This document shows positions 25,125 to 33,173 of a DNA stretch of 64,000 bases, piece after piece. The notes beneath the pieces were generated by a model that was given only the letters and a program-made list of their open reading frames with translations, ran no database searches and was not told the DNA's origin. The translations under genes were made by a program, and so were the position numbers. Origin of the DNA: Flavobacterium sp. ov086. GTDB lineage: Bacteria; Bacteroidota; Bacteroidia; Flavobacteriales; Flavobacteriaceae. The stretch spans positions 1 to 64,000 of the forward strand of contig NZ_FZNL01000015.1 in the NCBI RefSeq assembly GCF_900187965.1, written 5' to 3'. Numbering within the stretch: the first letter of the stretch is position 1; each line of letters opens with the position of its first letter.

Positions 25125-25328
25125 TTATTCTAATTCGACACAATCAAAAATGTTGTTTTGTAACATTGTTTCAGTTATTTCATTTTCGCTGTCGATTCTT
25201 AAAATGTTATCACAATCCTCCAGATCAAAATTCCATATAGTATTATCCGTTAGCAATTCATTAAGAAGCGAAGTTGCTAACTCTAATTTAGATCTTGTAT
25301 CAACAGAAGTTTTAAAAACATAAATCAT
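25125..25328 (-). CDS. Small HMA-like protein of unknown function
   Basis: A 67-residue protein with no Cys-x-x-Cys. The order of strands and helices (MIYVFKTSVDTRSKLELATS, then WNFDLEDCDNILRIDSENEI, then a closing helix with FDCVELE) suggests the ferredoxin-like HMA fold seen in many small Bacteroidota proteins of unknown role. The phrase DLEDCDNILRI is typical of them. It lies between an AraC regulator (72-base gap) and the pentapeptide gene on the same strand. No function can be assigned. Confidence 0.72.
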   Translation of the reverse strand: MIYVFKTSVDTRSKLELATSLLNELLTDNTIWNFDLEDCDNILRIDSENEITETMLQNNIFDCVELE

Positions 25329-25400
25329 AATTTGCTCATTTTTTTACAGGGCAAATTTCTGTAAATGCTTTTTTAGTTACTAGGATTCTATAATCAATAA

Positions 25401-26306
25401 TTAGGACTTATCAATCATTTTTCGGTACTGAGCAGGACTCATTGCTTCGTGTTTTTTAAAGAAACGGCTAAAGTAAGATTGATCCTCATGCCCAACCTGC
25501 ATTGCTATTTCGCTTACCGAGAGTGTTGTTTGGTACAACAAATACTTCGCTTCAAGCAAAATGGTCTCATCAATCCAAGTAGTTGCAGATTTGCCGGTTG
25601 TAGCTTTAACTGATTTATTCAAATGATTTGGCGTAACATTAAGCAATGAAGCATAATAATTTACCTGATGATTTGTTCTGATATTCGGGTAAATAAGTTC
25701 CTTGAACTTCGCTGACAGAACCTCAGCAGCAGTTCCTCCCTTGGGAGTTTTGACCGTGTTTCTATTCATTTCACAAAACAAAGTCATTAAATAAGTCTGT
25801 ATAAGATCCAGATTTATCGTTTCGGCTTCCAGATATTCTGCCTCAAGGCGAATTAGTATGTTACTGATAAAAGCAGCATCTTTTTCGGAAACAATAATTT
25901 TAGGATTTCCCGATATTTTTAGAAAATCAAAATCATTGATTATATCACGGTTTCCATACTTTCCGATTAAAACATCAGGATGAAACTGACAAATAAAACC
26001 GCTATGTTTACTGTTAATATGCTCAATAGAAAATATCTGACCTGCAGGAACTACAATGATTTCATTTTTATTGGTCTGACATTCTTCAAAGCCCAGTTTT
26101 ATAATGTTTATCCCCGAAGTAATAAAAATTAAAGTATGGCAATTGTGTTTAGAAGGTGGAACAGGATATTGAAGCTGCATTATCTTCAAACAGAAAAAAT
26201 GATCTGAATTTGTTTTGAAAAGTTTATTAATTGGATTTTCCAAACCAAGAAATTTTTCACGAAATCCCTTTGTACCATACGTTTTTATTTTTTCGTTTGT
26301 TTCCAT
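25401..26306 (-). CDS. AraC-family transcriptional regulator
   Basis: The 301-residue protein has a cupin-type N-terminal sensor (SKHNCHTLIFITSGINIIKL, then IIVVPAGQIFSIEH) and a C-terminal AraC double helix-turn-helix at about 200-301 (YASLLNVTPNHLNKSVKATT and SEIAMQVGHEDQSYFSRFFK). It begins three bases after the stop of the DUF6642-like gene, so the two are translated from one message. It is likely to regulate this small cluster or a distant target. The inducer is unknown. Confidence 0.92.
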   Translation of the reverse strand: METNEKIKTYGTKGFREKFLGLENPINKLFKTNSDHFFCLKIMQLQYPVPPSKHNCHTLIFITSGINIIKLGFEECQTNKNEIIVVPAGQIFSIEHINSKHSGFICQFHPDVLIGKYGNRDIINDFDFLKISGNPKIIVSEKDAAFISNILIRLEAEYLEAETINLDLIQTYLMTLFCEMNRNTVKTPKGGTAAEVLSAKFKELIYPNIRTNHQVNYYASLLNVTPNHLNKSVKATTGKSATTWIDETILLEAKYLLYQTTLSVSEIAMQVGHEDQSYFSRFFKKHEAMSPAQYRKMIDKS

Positions 26307-26309
26307 TTT

Positions 26310-26873
26310 CTAATAGTACAATCTAAAATCCAATAATTTGCACAACGCATAATGTTTTTGGTACAACTCTTCGACAACTTCCGTAATATCATCATTTTCC
26401 TGATACAAGCTAAAAAAAGCTTTGTCGATCGTACTGCTGCTTGCTATTTTATTATAAGATGATCCATAACCTGAGATTGCCCGTGCTCCTGTAATGTCCA
26501 GAAAATATTGTGCTTCTTCGTCATTTAAATCCAAAACCTTTAAATTGGCAAAATGTATAATTTTACCTTTCATTTTACCCTCAAATAATTCGGCAATTTC
26601 TTCAAGGCTATAATAATAATCATGAAGGCAGATATTGTTGGGTTCGCCAGGCATAACTAAATAAATGATCTCATAATCCTTAAAATTATGATCTTCATAA
26701 AGCAGTACATTCAGGCTTTCTTCTAAACCTTCAATTGTATCGCAGGTTTTGTAGATGCTGGTAATGCCTTGATCAATTGCTATCTCTTCTAAGTTTTTTA
26801 CCACTTGAGTCGCAACTGGAGTATCTATGTCAGGAACACCTTCCAAACAGAAAATAAATTTTTCACTATCCAT
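26310..26873 (-). CDS. DUF6642-like protein, possibly caspase-like alpha/beta fold
   Basis: A 187-residue soluble protein (MDSEKFIFCLEGVPDIDTPV...). Alternating strands and helices, and a segment FLDITGARAISGYGSSYN followed by ASSSTIDKAFFSLY, recall the CHAT/pseudo-caspase-like DUF6642 proteins, in which an ISGY motif precedes a serine-rich helix. The catalytic His-Cys pair of true caspases is not obvious. It is the first gene of the four-gene cluster and is directly coupled to the AraC regulator. The DUF6642 name is from memory of the family; the function is unknown. Confidence 0.6.
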   Translation of the reverse strand: MDSEKFIFCLEGVPDIDTPVATQVVKNLEEIAIDQGITSIYKTCDTIEGLEESLNVLLYEDHNFKDYEIIYLVMPGEPNNICLHDYYYSLEEIAELFEGKMKGKIIHFANLKVLDLNDEEAQYFLDITGARAISGYGSSYNKIASSSTIDKAFFSLYQENDDITEVVEELYQKHYALCKLLDFRLYY

Positions 26874-27450
26874 ATCAGCAAACTTTCAGATTAGATATAA
26901 ATTGAAGTACATTTTTTTAGTTTGACAAAAGTATTTTTTATTGGATAAAAACTATAATCTGAACGATATTTTTAACTCATTTTTGACATTAGTTTAAAAT
27001 ATTGTGATCGCATTTTTGAAAATTGCAATCGTAGTATTAAAAAAGAAACGTTTTTTTTTAACTTAAAAAACATAAAAGTTTAAGAGATTCTTACGAATTT
27101 AGCAATAGACAGGTTGGTTCTTTCTTTTCTGAATTTTTTATTTATCTGGCATAATTTTAAGCATGGTTGGTTTTTCCTTAGATTGTGATGTTGCATTTAA
27201 ATGATTAAACAAATTTCAGGTTTCATTTTATAATATGAAACAGAGTTGAATTGTAAATCGCTTTTTTAGATTTCAATATGACTTAATTTTATACAAGATT
27301 TTTTTCGATATTTTATCGGCTCTTGATGGAATTTTAATGAAACGGAGAGTGATTTGTCTTTAAGAAAGAAAATTTAATTCAACAGTTTATTGTTATTCAT
27401 TTTGTGATTTAGTGGTTTTGAACTCAGTTTGTTTTAAAAAATTATATGCT
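26874..27450. other. AT-rich intergenic region without a recognisable gene
   Basis: About 580 bases of very AT-rich DNA between the divergent DUF6642-like and small plus-strand genes. No convincing reading frame, RNA fold or long repeat is seen. It presumably holds both promoters; no exact TAnnTTTG with a good -33 was found. Confidence 0.5.
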
Positions 27451-27690
27451 ATGGCTGTTCCTAAAGAGTTATATAATGCAAAATTCCTGGAATATATAGA
27501 ATCGCTAAAGATTTTATATCTCGTTGATGACAAATTCAAAGTGATTTGTGATGATTATTGCAGGAGTAAAATGAAAACAGAAAAGTATAAGAGAAAATTT
27601 GAAAAATATTTCCAGCATAAATTAGAGTTTGAAAATTTGTCTAAAGAATTAGAAGATGAAATATTGATTTATTTGATCCGAAAAGGTTAG
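27451..27690 (+). CDS. Hypothetical small basic protein
   Basis: The 79-residue product (MAVPKELYNAKFLEYIESLK...) is predicted to be mostly helical and rich in Lys, Glu and Tyr. It has a central FKVICDDYCRSKMKTEKYKR segment and a C-terminal helix LSKELEDEILIYLIRKG. No family is recognised. The frame runs upstream to a GTG at 27412, but the ATG at 27451 is the better start. It stands alone, followed by a weak terminator. Confidence 0.6.
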   Translation: MAVPKELYNAKFLEYIESLKILYLVDDKFKVICDDYCRSKMKTEKYKRKFEKYFQHKLEFENLSKELEDEILIYLIRKG

Positions 27691-27728
27691 GATAATTATT
27701 AATTTTTTTACAAATAGTTATAGATGAA

Positions 27729-27770
27729 CCCTTAATTAAACAATGATTAAGAGTTTGTTTTTTTTGATAA
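27729..27770 (+). terminator. Probable terminator of the small plus-strand gene
   Basis: CTTAAT and ATTAAG with flanking partial pairs form a short stem, followed by TTTGTTTTTTTTG. It is weaker than the other terminators in the window. Confidence 0.45.
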
Positions 27771-27798
27771 TGTATTTATTAAATAAAAAAGGATAAAA

Positions 27799-29025
27799 TT
27801 AAACAGCGTTTTCTGCAACGTTTGGAACTTCAGGATAAGAATCTTCCAGAGCGGTAATAACATCGTCAGCTGGATAAATTAGTTTTGTTGTGACTTCCAT
27901 TTTTATATTTTTCCCTTCAATTCCGCTGGCAACTAGTTTGCGATCCCATCCAGAAGTTAACATTCCGTCTTGTTGACCTAAATCTACACAAGTCACATAA
28001 TCTTTATAACTATACGCTTTTAAAGGTTCAGAGAATAAACTATTAACAGCATTATGACCAGCAAATTTACCCAAAAACATAGAAAACTGACAAGCCATGA
28101 GCGAACTGTTTCCTTCATCATCAGTCGGAATATTAGCAACATCGCCCGCAGCAATTACATTGTTGTATTCTTTCAATTGTAGAAATTCATTTACATGCAA
28201 GCGTCCTAGTTTGTCTTTTTCTCCTTTAAAAAAGTTACAAAGCGAACTCGCTACTAATCCAATAGTCGAAATAACTGTTTGAGAAGCAATAAAATGACCA
28301 TCGCTTAATGTGGCTCCATTGTTTTCTACAGCTTTCAGATAAACTCCATTCGCAACTGTTATATCTTTGGCTTTTAAGGTTTCAATTACATAATCCTGTG
28401 CTTCAGATGCATAATAATTTCCTACTTTATCAGACTTTTCGATAAGTACGACTTTAAAATCAATTGAATCTTTACCTTGATCAGTCAATATTTTATTGGC
28501 TTTTTCTTTGATTACAGTTACCATTTCAAGTCCGGTTAATCCGCTTCCGGCAACTATAAAGGTTGTAGCGCCATTGCCTTCAAAGTTTTTATGTGCCAAT
28601 TTTGTTAAGTGATCTTCCAGTTTTTGAGCACCATTAAAAGTATCCACATTAAAAGTTTTTTCAATACCCGGAATGTTTATAGCCTTCAAAACACTTCCAG
28701 AAGATAAAATCAAATAATCGTAATTCAGAATTCTTGATCCACTTTCGGTTGCAACTGTAACGAGTTTTTGCTCTGGATTGATAATTTCTGCTTTACCAAT
28801 CATAAGTTTAATGTTCAGTTGTTTGAAATATTTATTCAGTTCAACTCTTAATCCTTCTAGAGAAACCTCGTATAATCTTGGACGAATCGTTAAATATTCA
28901 TCCATATTTACTAAAGTTACTTCTAACTCGTTTTCTTTTTTCAATTCACGACTTTGACGAATGGCACTCAAAGCGCTCCAAAATCCTGCAAATCCACCTC
29001 CAATAATTAATAATTGCTTCTTCAT
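27799..29025 (-). CDS. NAD(P)/FAD-dependent oxidoreductase, NDH-2-like
   Basis: The 408-residue flavoprotein has an N-terminal FAD Rossmann motif (IIGGGFAGFWSALSA), a second dinucleotide fold for NAD(P)H (TTFIVAGSGLTGLEMVTVIKE at about 154-174) and a C-terminal FAD motif (NNVIAAGDVANIP at about 284-296). Overall order and length fit the pyridine nucleotide-disulfide family related to type II NADH dehydrogenase. No Cys-x-x-x-x-Cys redox disulfide is visible near the FAD motif. It stands alone. The electron acceptor, quinone or other, is inferred from family only. Confidence 0.87.
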   Translation of the reverse strand: MKKQLLIIGGGFAGFWSALSAIRQSRELKKENELEVTLVNMDEYLTIRPRLYEVSLEGLRVELNKYFKQLNIKLMIGKAEIINPEQKLVTVATESGSRILNYDYLILSSGSVLKAINIPGIEKTFNVDTFNGAQKLEDHLTKLAHKNFEGNGATTFIVAGSGLTGLEMVTVIKEKANKILTDQGKDSIDFKVVLIEKSDKVGNYYASEAQDYVIETLKAKDITVANGVYLKAVENNGATLSDGHFIASQTVISTIGLVASSLCNFFKGEKDKLGRLHVNEFLQLKEYNNVIAAGDVANIPTDDEGNSSLMACQFSMFLGKFAGHNAVNSLFSEPLKAYSYKDYVTCVDLGQQDGMLTSGWDRKLVASGIEGKNIKMEVTTKLIYPADDVITALEDSYPEVPNVAENAV

Positions 29026-29235
29026 TTTTATAAGATAATTACGATAATATTTTGCTGCAATTTAGAACAAATAATTTATTATTGTAAAATTATTCCTATA
29101 ATTTTATCTTAAAGCACAATATATAATTTGATATAAAAAGTCTTGGAATATTAGGTGTGCTTTTCCTTATAAATTTTTTAGAGGAAAGTAAAAAACATTA
29201 AAATGAAAAATAACTGTCCTGAATTTGCAATCAAC

Positions 29236-30456
29236 TTAAAATAATTCAAGCTGATTATTTGGCTTTTCAGGTTTATTTTTAGGAGATTTAGCATCCCCAA
29301 AAACAGTTCTTCCGCCATATTTATGCGAATTGTCGCGTTCTCTTTGAATCAAAGCATCAAAATTAGAGTTGGGCGTAAAACTTTCTTCGGCTTTTCGGGA
29401 GATTTCAGATAATTTTCTGATCGCTTCTATTTTGTCTGCATTTCCAATTTTAGCACGATTAATGGCTCTTTGCAAAGTATCAATTGTCTCGTCATAGATT
29501 TTTACCGGAACCGGAAATGGATGTCCGTCTTTTCCGCCATGAGCGAAAGAAAAACGCGCAGGATCTTCAAATCGGGTAGGAGTGCCATAAATGATTTCGC
29601 TAACCAATGCTAATGATTGCAAGGCTCTTGGTCCCATTCCTTTTAAAAGTAATAGTTCTTCAAAATCTTCAGGTTTATTTTCATGAGTTGTCCAAAGCAT
29701 TGCGCCAAGTCGTTTCATGTTAACATCTTCCATTCTCACATCATGATGTGCAGGCATAGAAAGATATTGCATTTCCTTCATGATTTTTGTTGGAGATTCT
29801 TTAGATAATTCTAAAATACCTTCTCTGGATTTTGTGGCTGCCTCAGCGGTAAGATTTAATATAGTACCCTGGTTTTCGCCATAAATAAAAGTATGAGGCT
29901 CATTTATAAAAGATTTTAAATCTTGCGAATGCCAATGATATCTTCTTGCGGTTTTAGAATCGGGATTCATTCCTTGCTGAATAACCGCCCATTGTCCTTT
30001 GTTATCAACGATAAAATTATGCTGATACAATTGAAATCCATCCTGAATGGCTGTGTTATCAACTTTGGCGGTAAGTCTGCTGCAATTTGCAAGATTGTTC
30101 CCGTCAAGACCGGTTTTTTCGCCCACAAACAAAAGTTCTTGTGGTGTTAACAACGAATTTTTGCCTTTCCCTCCACAAATATAAATTCCCAATTCTTTAG
30201 AATGTGGATTTACAGATTTTTTTAATGCTCCAAGTACCGAAGTTGTGATTCCCGACGAATGCCAGTCCATTCCCATAACGGCGCCAAAACTTTGAAACCA
30301 AAAAGGATTGCTTAGTTTGCTTATAACTTCTGAAGTTGAAAATTCCATTGCAATCGTTTCTACAATTGCAAAACCAAGTTTAGACATTCGGTCAGCAAGC
30401 CATAAAGGAACATGTCCGTAATGTAAAGGTAGATCTGCTGTGCCGGAACGTTTCAT
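29236..30456 (-). CDS. DUF763 domain protein
   Basis: The 406-residue product begins with MKRSGTADLPLHYGHVPLWL, the characteristic start of DUF763, followed by the HSSGITTSVLGALKKS region. A helix-hairpin-helix-like segment at about 270-290 (LLLLKGMGPRALQSLALVSE) leads into FSFAHGGKDGHPFPVPVKIY. These features suggest nucleic-acid binding or hydrolysis, but the biochemical function is not established. The family is best known from archaea and scattered bacteria. The gene stands alone on the minus strand. Confidence 0.88.
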   Translation of the reverse strand: MKRSGTADLPLHYGHVPLWLADRMSKLGFAIVETIAMEFSTSEVISKLSNPFWFQSFGAVMGMDWHSSGITTSVLGALKKSVNPHSKELGIYICGGKGKNSLLTPQELLFVGEKTGLDGNNLANCSRLTAKVDNTAIQDGFQLYQHNFIVDNKGQWAVIQQGMNPDSKTARRYHWHSQDLKSFINEPHTFIYGENQGTILNLTAEAATKSREGILELSKESPTKIMKEMQYLSMPAHHDVRMEDVNMKRLGAMLWTTHENKPEDFEELLLLKGMGPRALQSLALVSEIIYGTPTRFEDPARFSFAHGGKDGHPFPVPVKIYDETIDTLQRAINRAKIGNADKIEAIRKLSEISRKAEESFTPNSNFDALIQRERDNSHKYGGRTVFGDAKSPKNKPEKPNNQLELF

Positions 30457-30540
30457 TTAAAGGAATTTGTATTTATACAAAAATAAACAAAATACTTCTA
30501 AAAGCTTATTTGTAAAATGAAGATCTACAGGTTGTTGAGG

Positions 30541-31176
30541 TTAATGTCTGGAATTGTATTCATCGGCAATATCGGTCCAATCATTTTCCCAGGTTTTGTT
30601 AAAATAAATTTCTGCTTTTTCCCAATCTTCCTCATCCCATTCGTCTCTTTCATCGGTCAATTCCAATTTTTCAGAAATAATGGCATCAATTAAAAAGGTA
30701 AGAAACTCTTCAAAATCATCAGCTATGACGGAAATTGGTTCGGGATCTCCGGCAGGTAAATATAAAATCTGACCATTCTTTCCTTCAATTTCAGGGTCAT
30801 AATCTATGCATAAAAGATTTCCTGAGCCATCATGACCAAACGGGATTCTTTTTACAGAATATAATTCATTCTTGATTTTATTTTTTTGATAGACAGAGTC
30901 GGGTTCTCGTTCTCCTTCTGCCATTTTAAAAAAATCCCATTGAACTTTTACTTCTTTGATTGTTAAAAATTCAAATCCTGCCATTACGCCAAGACTTTTC
31001 TTTTCGCCATTGTATGTCTTTAATAAATCTATATAGGAAGCTGGCAAAATTTGATTTATATATTTTTCTAAATCAGAAATGTCTTTTTCATTTGCTCCAT
31101 CATTCATAAATGAATCAAAAATATCTAGTTTTGATCTGAAAGTTTCAAATAGTTTGTTGACCAATATAGTATTCAT
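30541..31176 (-). CDS. SMI1/KNR4 (SUKH) family protein
   Basis: The 211-residue acidic protein carries the SMI1/KNR4 pattern: an N-terminal helix, then LPASYIDLLKTYNGEKKSLG, the central IPFGHDGSGNLLCIDYDPE and ISVIADDFEEFLTFLIDAI. The C-terminus is strongly acidic and Trp-rich (DEWDEEDWEKAEIYF). SUKH proteins often act as immunity proteins against polymorphic toxins, but no toxin gene is seen nearby. It follows the 85-residue hypothetical gene by 27 bases on the same strand. Confidence 0.85.
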   Translation of the reverse strand: MNTILVNKLFETFRSKLDIFDSFMNDGANEKDISDLEKYINQILPASYIDLLKTYNGEKKSLGVMAGFEFLTIKEVKVQWDFFKMAEGEREPDSVYQKNKIKNELYSVKRIPFGHDGSGNLLCIDYDPEIEGKNGQILYLPAGDPEPISVIADDFEEFLTFLIDAIISEKLELTDERDEWDEEDWEKAEIYFNKTWENDWTDIADEYNSRH

Positions 31177-31203
31177 TAACGACTTGATTTATAATTTTGG
31201 GTA

Positions 31204-31461
31204 TTATTTCTCTTCTTCTAAACCGTCAACGGCAGAAATTTGATCCAATATATTGGTTTGGTTGGGCGAAATATAGTTTTTTACCTCTGCCGGAGCTTCT
31301 TTCTTAAAAAGAATATCTAATGCATTGTAAAGTTTTAATAAAACATCTTTGTCTTCTTTTGCAATATCTAAAGCAGTATTAAAATTAAAAACATAATTAT
31401 TCGAATTGCGTACTTCTACTTTTATCGTTTTTGATGTGATTTTAAATTTAACTATGTCCAT
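31204..31461 (-). CDS. Hypothetical small protein upstream of SMI1/KNR4
   Basis: An 85-residue protein (MDIVKFKITSKTIKVEVRNS...) with a beta-rich N-terminal half and a helical second half (KDVLLKLYNALDILFKKEAP). No family is recognised. It precedes the SMI1/KNR4 gene by 27 bases, so the two are likely co-transcribed. Together they may be remnants of a toxin/immunity locus, but nothing in the sequence proves it. Confidence 0.6.
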   Translation of the reverse strand: MDIVKFKITSKTIKVEVRNSNNYVFNFNTALDIAKEDKDVLLKLYNALDILFKKEAPAEVKNYISPNQTNILDQISAVDGLEEEK

Positions 31462-31614
31462 ATTTATAACGTATTAACTTTTTTGTTTTTTTTAATATGA
31501 AAATTATAAGATGCTTCTAAAAAGTATTAAAGATATTTAATTATTTAGAGTTACAACTCAATTATTTAAAGTTCCTTACTACAATTTTTTAAACAATGAG
31601 TAATTAATTTGAAT

Positions 31615-31648
31615 AAAAAAACCCTTAAACATGTTATGTTTAAGGGTT
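31615..31648 (-). terminator. Terminator after tRNA-Met
   Basis: ACCCTTAAACAT and ATGTTTAAGGGT form a perfect 12-base-pair stem with a three-base loop. A T run follows on the minus strand, directly after the tRNA. Confidence 0.85.
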
Positions 31649-31657
31649 TAGGTTTTG

Positions 31658-31731
31658 TAGCGAGGACGGGAGTTGAACCCGTGACCTCAGGGTTATGAAT
31701 CCTGCGCTCTAACCAACTGAGCTACCTCGCC
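31658..31731 (-). tRNA. tRNA-Met (anticodon CAT)
   Basis: The minus strand gives a full cloverleaf: acceptor GGCGAGG at 31725-31731 pairing with CCTCGCT at 31659-31665 (one G-U), D arm AGCTCAGTTGGTTAGAGC, anticodon loop TTCATAA with CAT, and T arm ACGGGTTCAACTCCCGT. One A-C mismatch closes the anticodon stem next to the loop. CAT can also belong to the lysidine-modified tRNA-Ile2; the D arm (AGCTCAGTTGGTTAGAGC, as in E. coli elongator tRNA-Met) favours elongator Met. Confidence 0.88.
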
Positions 31732-31835
31732 AAGATTGCAAGTGAACCGTGTTCCTCATTGCGGGTGCAAAGATAGAAATAATATTAAAGGTTGCAAGAA
31801 TAAAATGAAGAAAAAAAAATATTTTTAAAAATGCA

Positions 31836-31864
31836 TTGTTTTCGGACATATATTCTTATATTTC
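31836..31864 (+). promoter_or_regulatory. Promoter of the START-like gene
   Basis: TTG (31836-31838) and TATATTTC (31857-31864, one base off the -7 consensus) are separated by 18 bases, within the accepted 17-23. The ATG follows 21 bases later. Confidence 0.6.
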
Positions 31865-31885
31865 CAAAAAAATTAAAAGTAGCAC

Positions 31886-32278
31886 ATGGATCCAAAAATA
31901 CGTTACGAAATCGAGTTTCCTATAAATTCTTCGCCGCAATTATTATATCAATATATATCAACACCGTCAGGTTTGTCAGAATGGTTTGCAGACAATGTAA
32001 ATTCCAGAGGCGAATTCTTCACTTTCATTTGGAATGACTCGCAGGAAAAAGCGCGTTTGGCTTCTAAAAAAACCGGAGAAAAAGTAAAATTCAAATGGGT
32101 TGACGAAAGCAGTAAGGATACGGAGTACTTTTTTGAATTGCATATCTTAGTTGATGAATTAACTAAAGATGTATCATTAATGGTAGTTGATTTCGCTGAA
32201 AAAGAAGAAGTAGGTGAGGCTAAACAATTGTGGGAGAATCAGATCTCAGATCTGAAACATCTTATAGGATCAGTTTAG
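31886..32278 (+). CDS. START-like/AHSA1-type SRPBCC domain protein
   Basis: The 130-residue protein has the START-like fold common in Bacteroidota: YEIEFPINSSPQLLYQYIST at the N-terminus, PSGLSEWFADNV, KVKFKWVDE and a long C-terminal helix EAKQLWENQISDLKHLIGSV. Proteins of this type have a hydrophobic ligand pocket, but their ligand and role are unknown. It lies directly upstream of a class IV aminotransferase gene, with a terminator-like hairpin and a promoter between them. Confidence 0.85.
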   Translation: MDPKIRYEIEFPINSSPQLLYQYISTPSGLSEWFADNVNSRGEFFTFIWNDSQEKARLASKKTGEKVKFKWVDESSKDTEYFFELHILVDELTKDVSLMVVDFAEKEEVGEAKQLWENQISDLKHLIGSV

Positions 32279-32298
32279 TAAAAGTCTATTTTATACCT

Positions 32299-32333
32299 TA
32301 TATTTGCCCTGAACAAAATTCAGGGTTTTTTTT
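32299..32333 (+). promoter_or_regulatory. Promoter with nested terminator hairpin before the aminotransferase
   Basis: A perfect -7 element TATATTTG (32299-32306) is followed immediately by CCCTGAA (32307-32313), a five-base loop, TTCAGGG (32319-32325) and eight T (32326-32333), and then by the ATG at 32334. The hairpin would end transcripts coming from the START-like gene. A transcript initiating about seven bases after the -7 element would lack most of the 5' arm and escape it. No -33 TTG is seen. Confidence 0.65.
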
Positions 32334-33173
32334 ATGATCAATTTTAACGGAAACATAGTAGAGCAAAACGATAATATATTAACTCAAAATCGTGCTTTTT
32401 TGTATGGAGATGGTGTTTTTGAAACGCTAAAAATAGTCAACAACAAAATCTTGTTTCTCGAGGATCATTATTTTCGATTAATGGCTTCGATGCGTGTTGT
32501 GAGAATGGAAATCCCAATGAATTTTACAATGGAGTTTCTTGAAGAACAGGTTTTAAGTCTTGTTCAACAAAACGAAATTTCGGCATCAGCCCGAGCCCGA
32601 ATTACTGTTTTTAGAAACGATGGCGGATTGTATTTGCCAAAAACTAATGAAGTTTCATATTTGATTCATGCAACGACGCTTGAGAACGTTGTTTATGCTT
32701 TAAACACGGCTGAGTATGAAGTTGATTTGTATAAAGATTTCTATGTAACCAAGCAGTTGTTATCGTCTATTAAAACGACCAATAAGTTGATTAATGTTAC
32801 CGGAAGTATTTTTGCTCATGAAAATGGTTTGGCAAATTGTCTTTTGATAAACGATACAAAAAATGTGGTCGAAGCATTACAAGGTAATTTATTTATGGTT
32901 GTGGGTAAAAAACTAATTACTCCGCCAATCTCTGAGGGTTGTCTGAATGGTGTAATGCGTAAGCAAATTTTAGCTTTGGCTAAAAAAGTTGAAGGTATAG
33001 AAGTACAGGAAGAAATAATTTCGCCATTTGATCTTCAAAAAGCTGACGAATTATTTCTTACAAATGTAATCATGGGAATACAACCGATAACCAAATATCG
33101 AAAAAAGGAGTTTACCAGTAATCTGGCTCATTTATTATTACAAAAACTAAATGAATCCATCTCTGAAAATTAA
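32334..33173 (+). CDS. Class IV aminotransferase (BCAT / aminodeoxychorismate lyase type)
   Basis: The 279-residue PLP enzyme begins with the family's NRAFLYGDGVFETLKIVNNK. It has the Arg-containing RARITVFRNDGG strand and the Lys candidate in SSIKTTNKL (about 150-154). The phosphate-binding region reads VEALQGNLFMVVGKKLITPP followed by GCLNGVMRKQIL. Length and motifs suit either 4-amino-4-deoxychorismate lyase (pabC, folate pathway) or a branched-chain aminotransferase; lyase seems likelier at this size. It overlaps the convergent YqgE gene by four bases at the 3' end. Confidence 0.86.
   Translation: MINFNGNIVEQNDNILTQNRAFLYGDGVFETLKIVNNKILFLEDHYFRLMASMRVVRMEIPMNFTMEFLEEQVLSLVQQNEISASARARITVFRNDGGLYLPKTNEVSYLIHATTLENVVYALNTAEYEVDLYKDFYVTKQLLSSIKTTNKLINVTGSIFAHENGLANCLLINDTKNVVEALQGNLFMVVGKKLITPPISEGCLNGVMRKQILALAKKVEGIEVQEEIISPFDLQKADELFLTNVIMGIQPITKYRKKEFTSNLAHLLLQKLNESISEN

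Noticed and set aside
26310..26873. Calling the DUF6642-like protein an active protease
   Set aside because: No convincing His-Cys catalytic pair can be located by eye.
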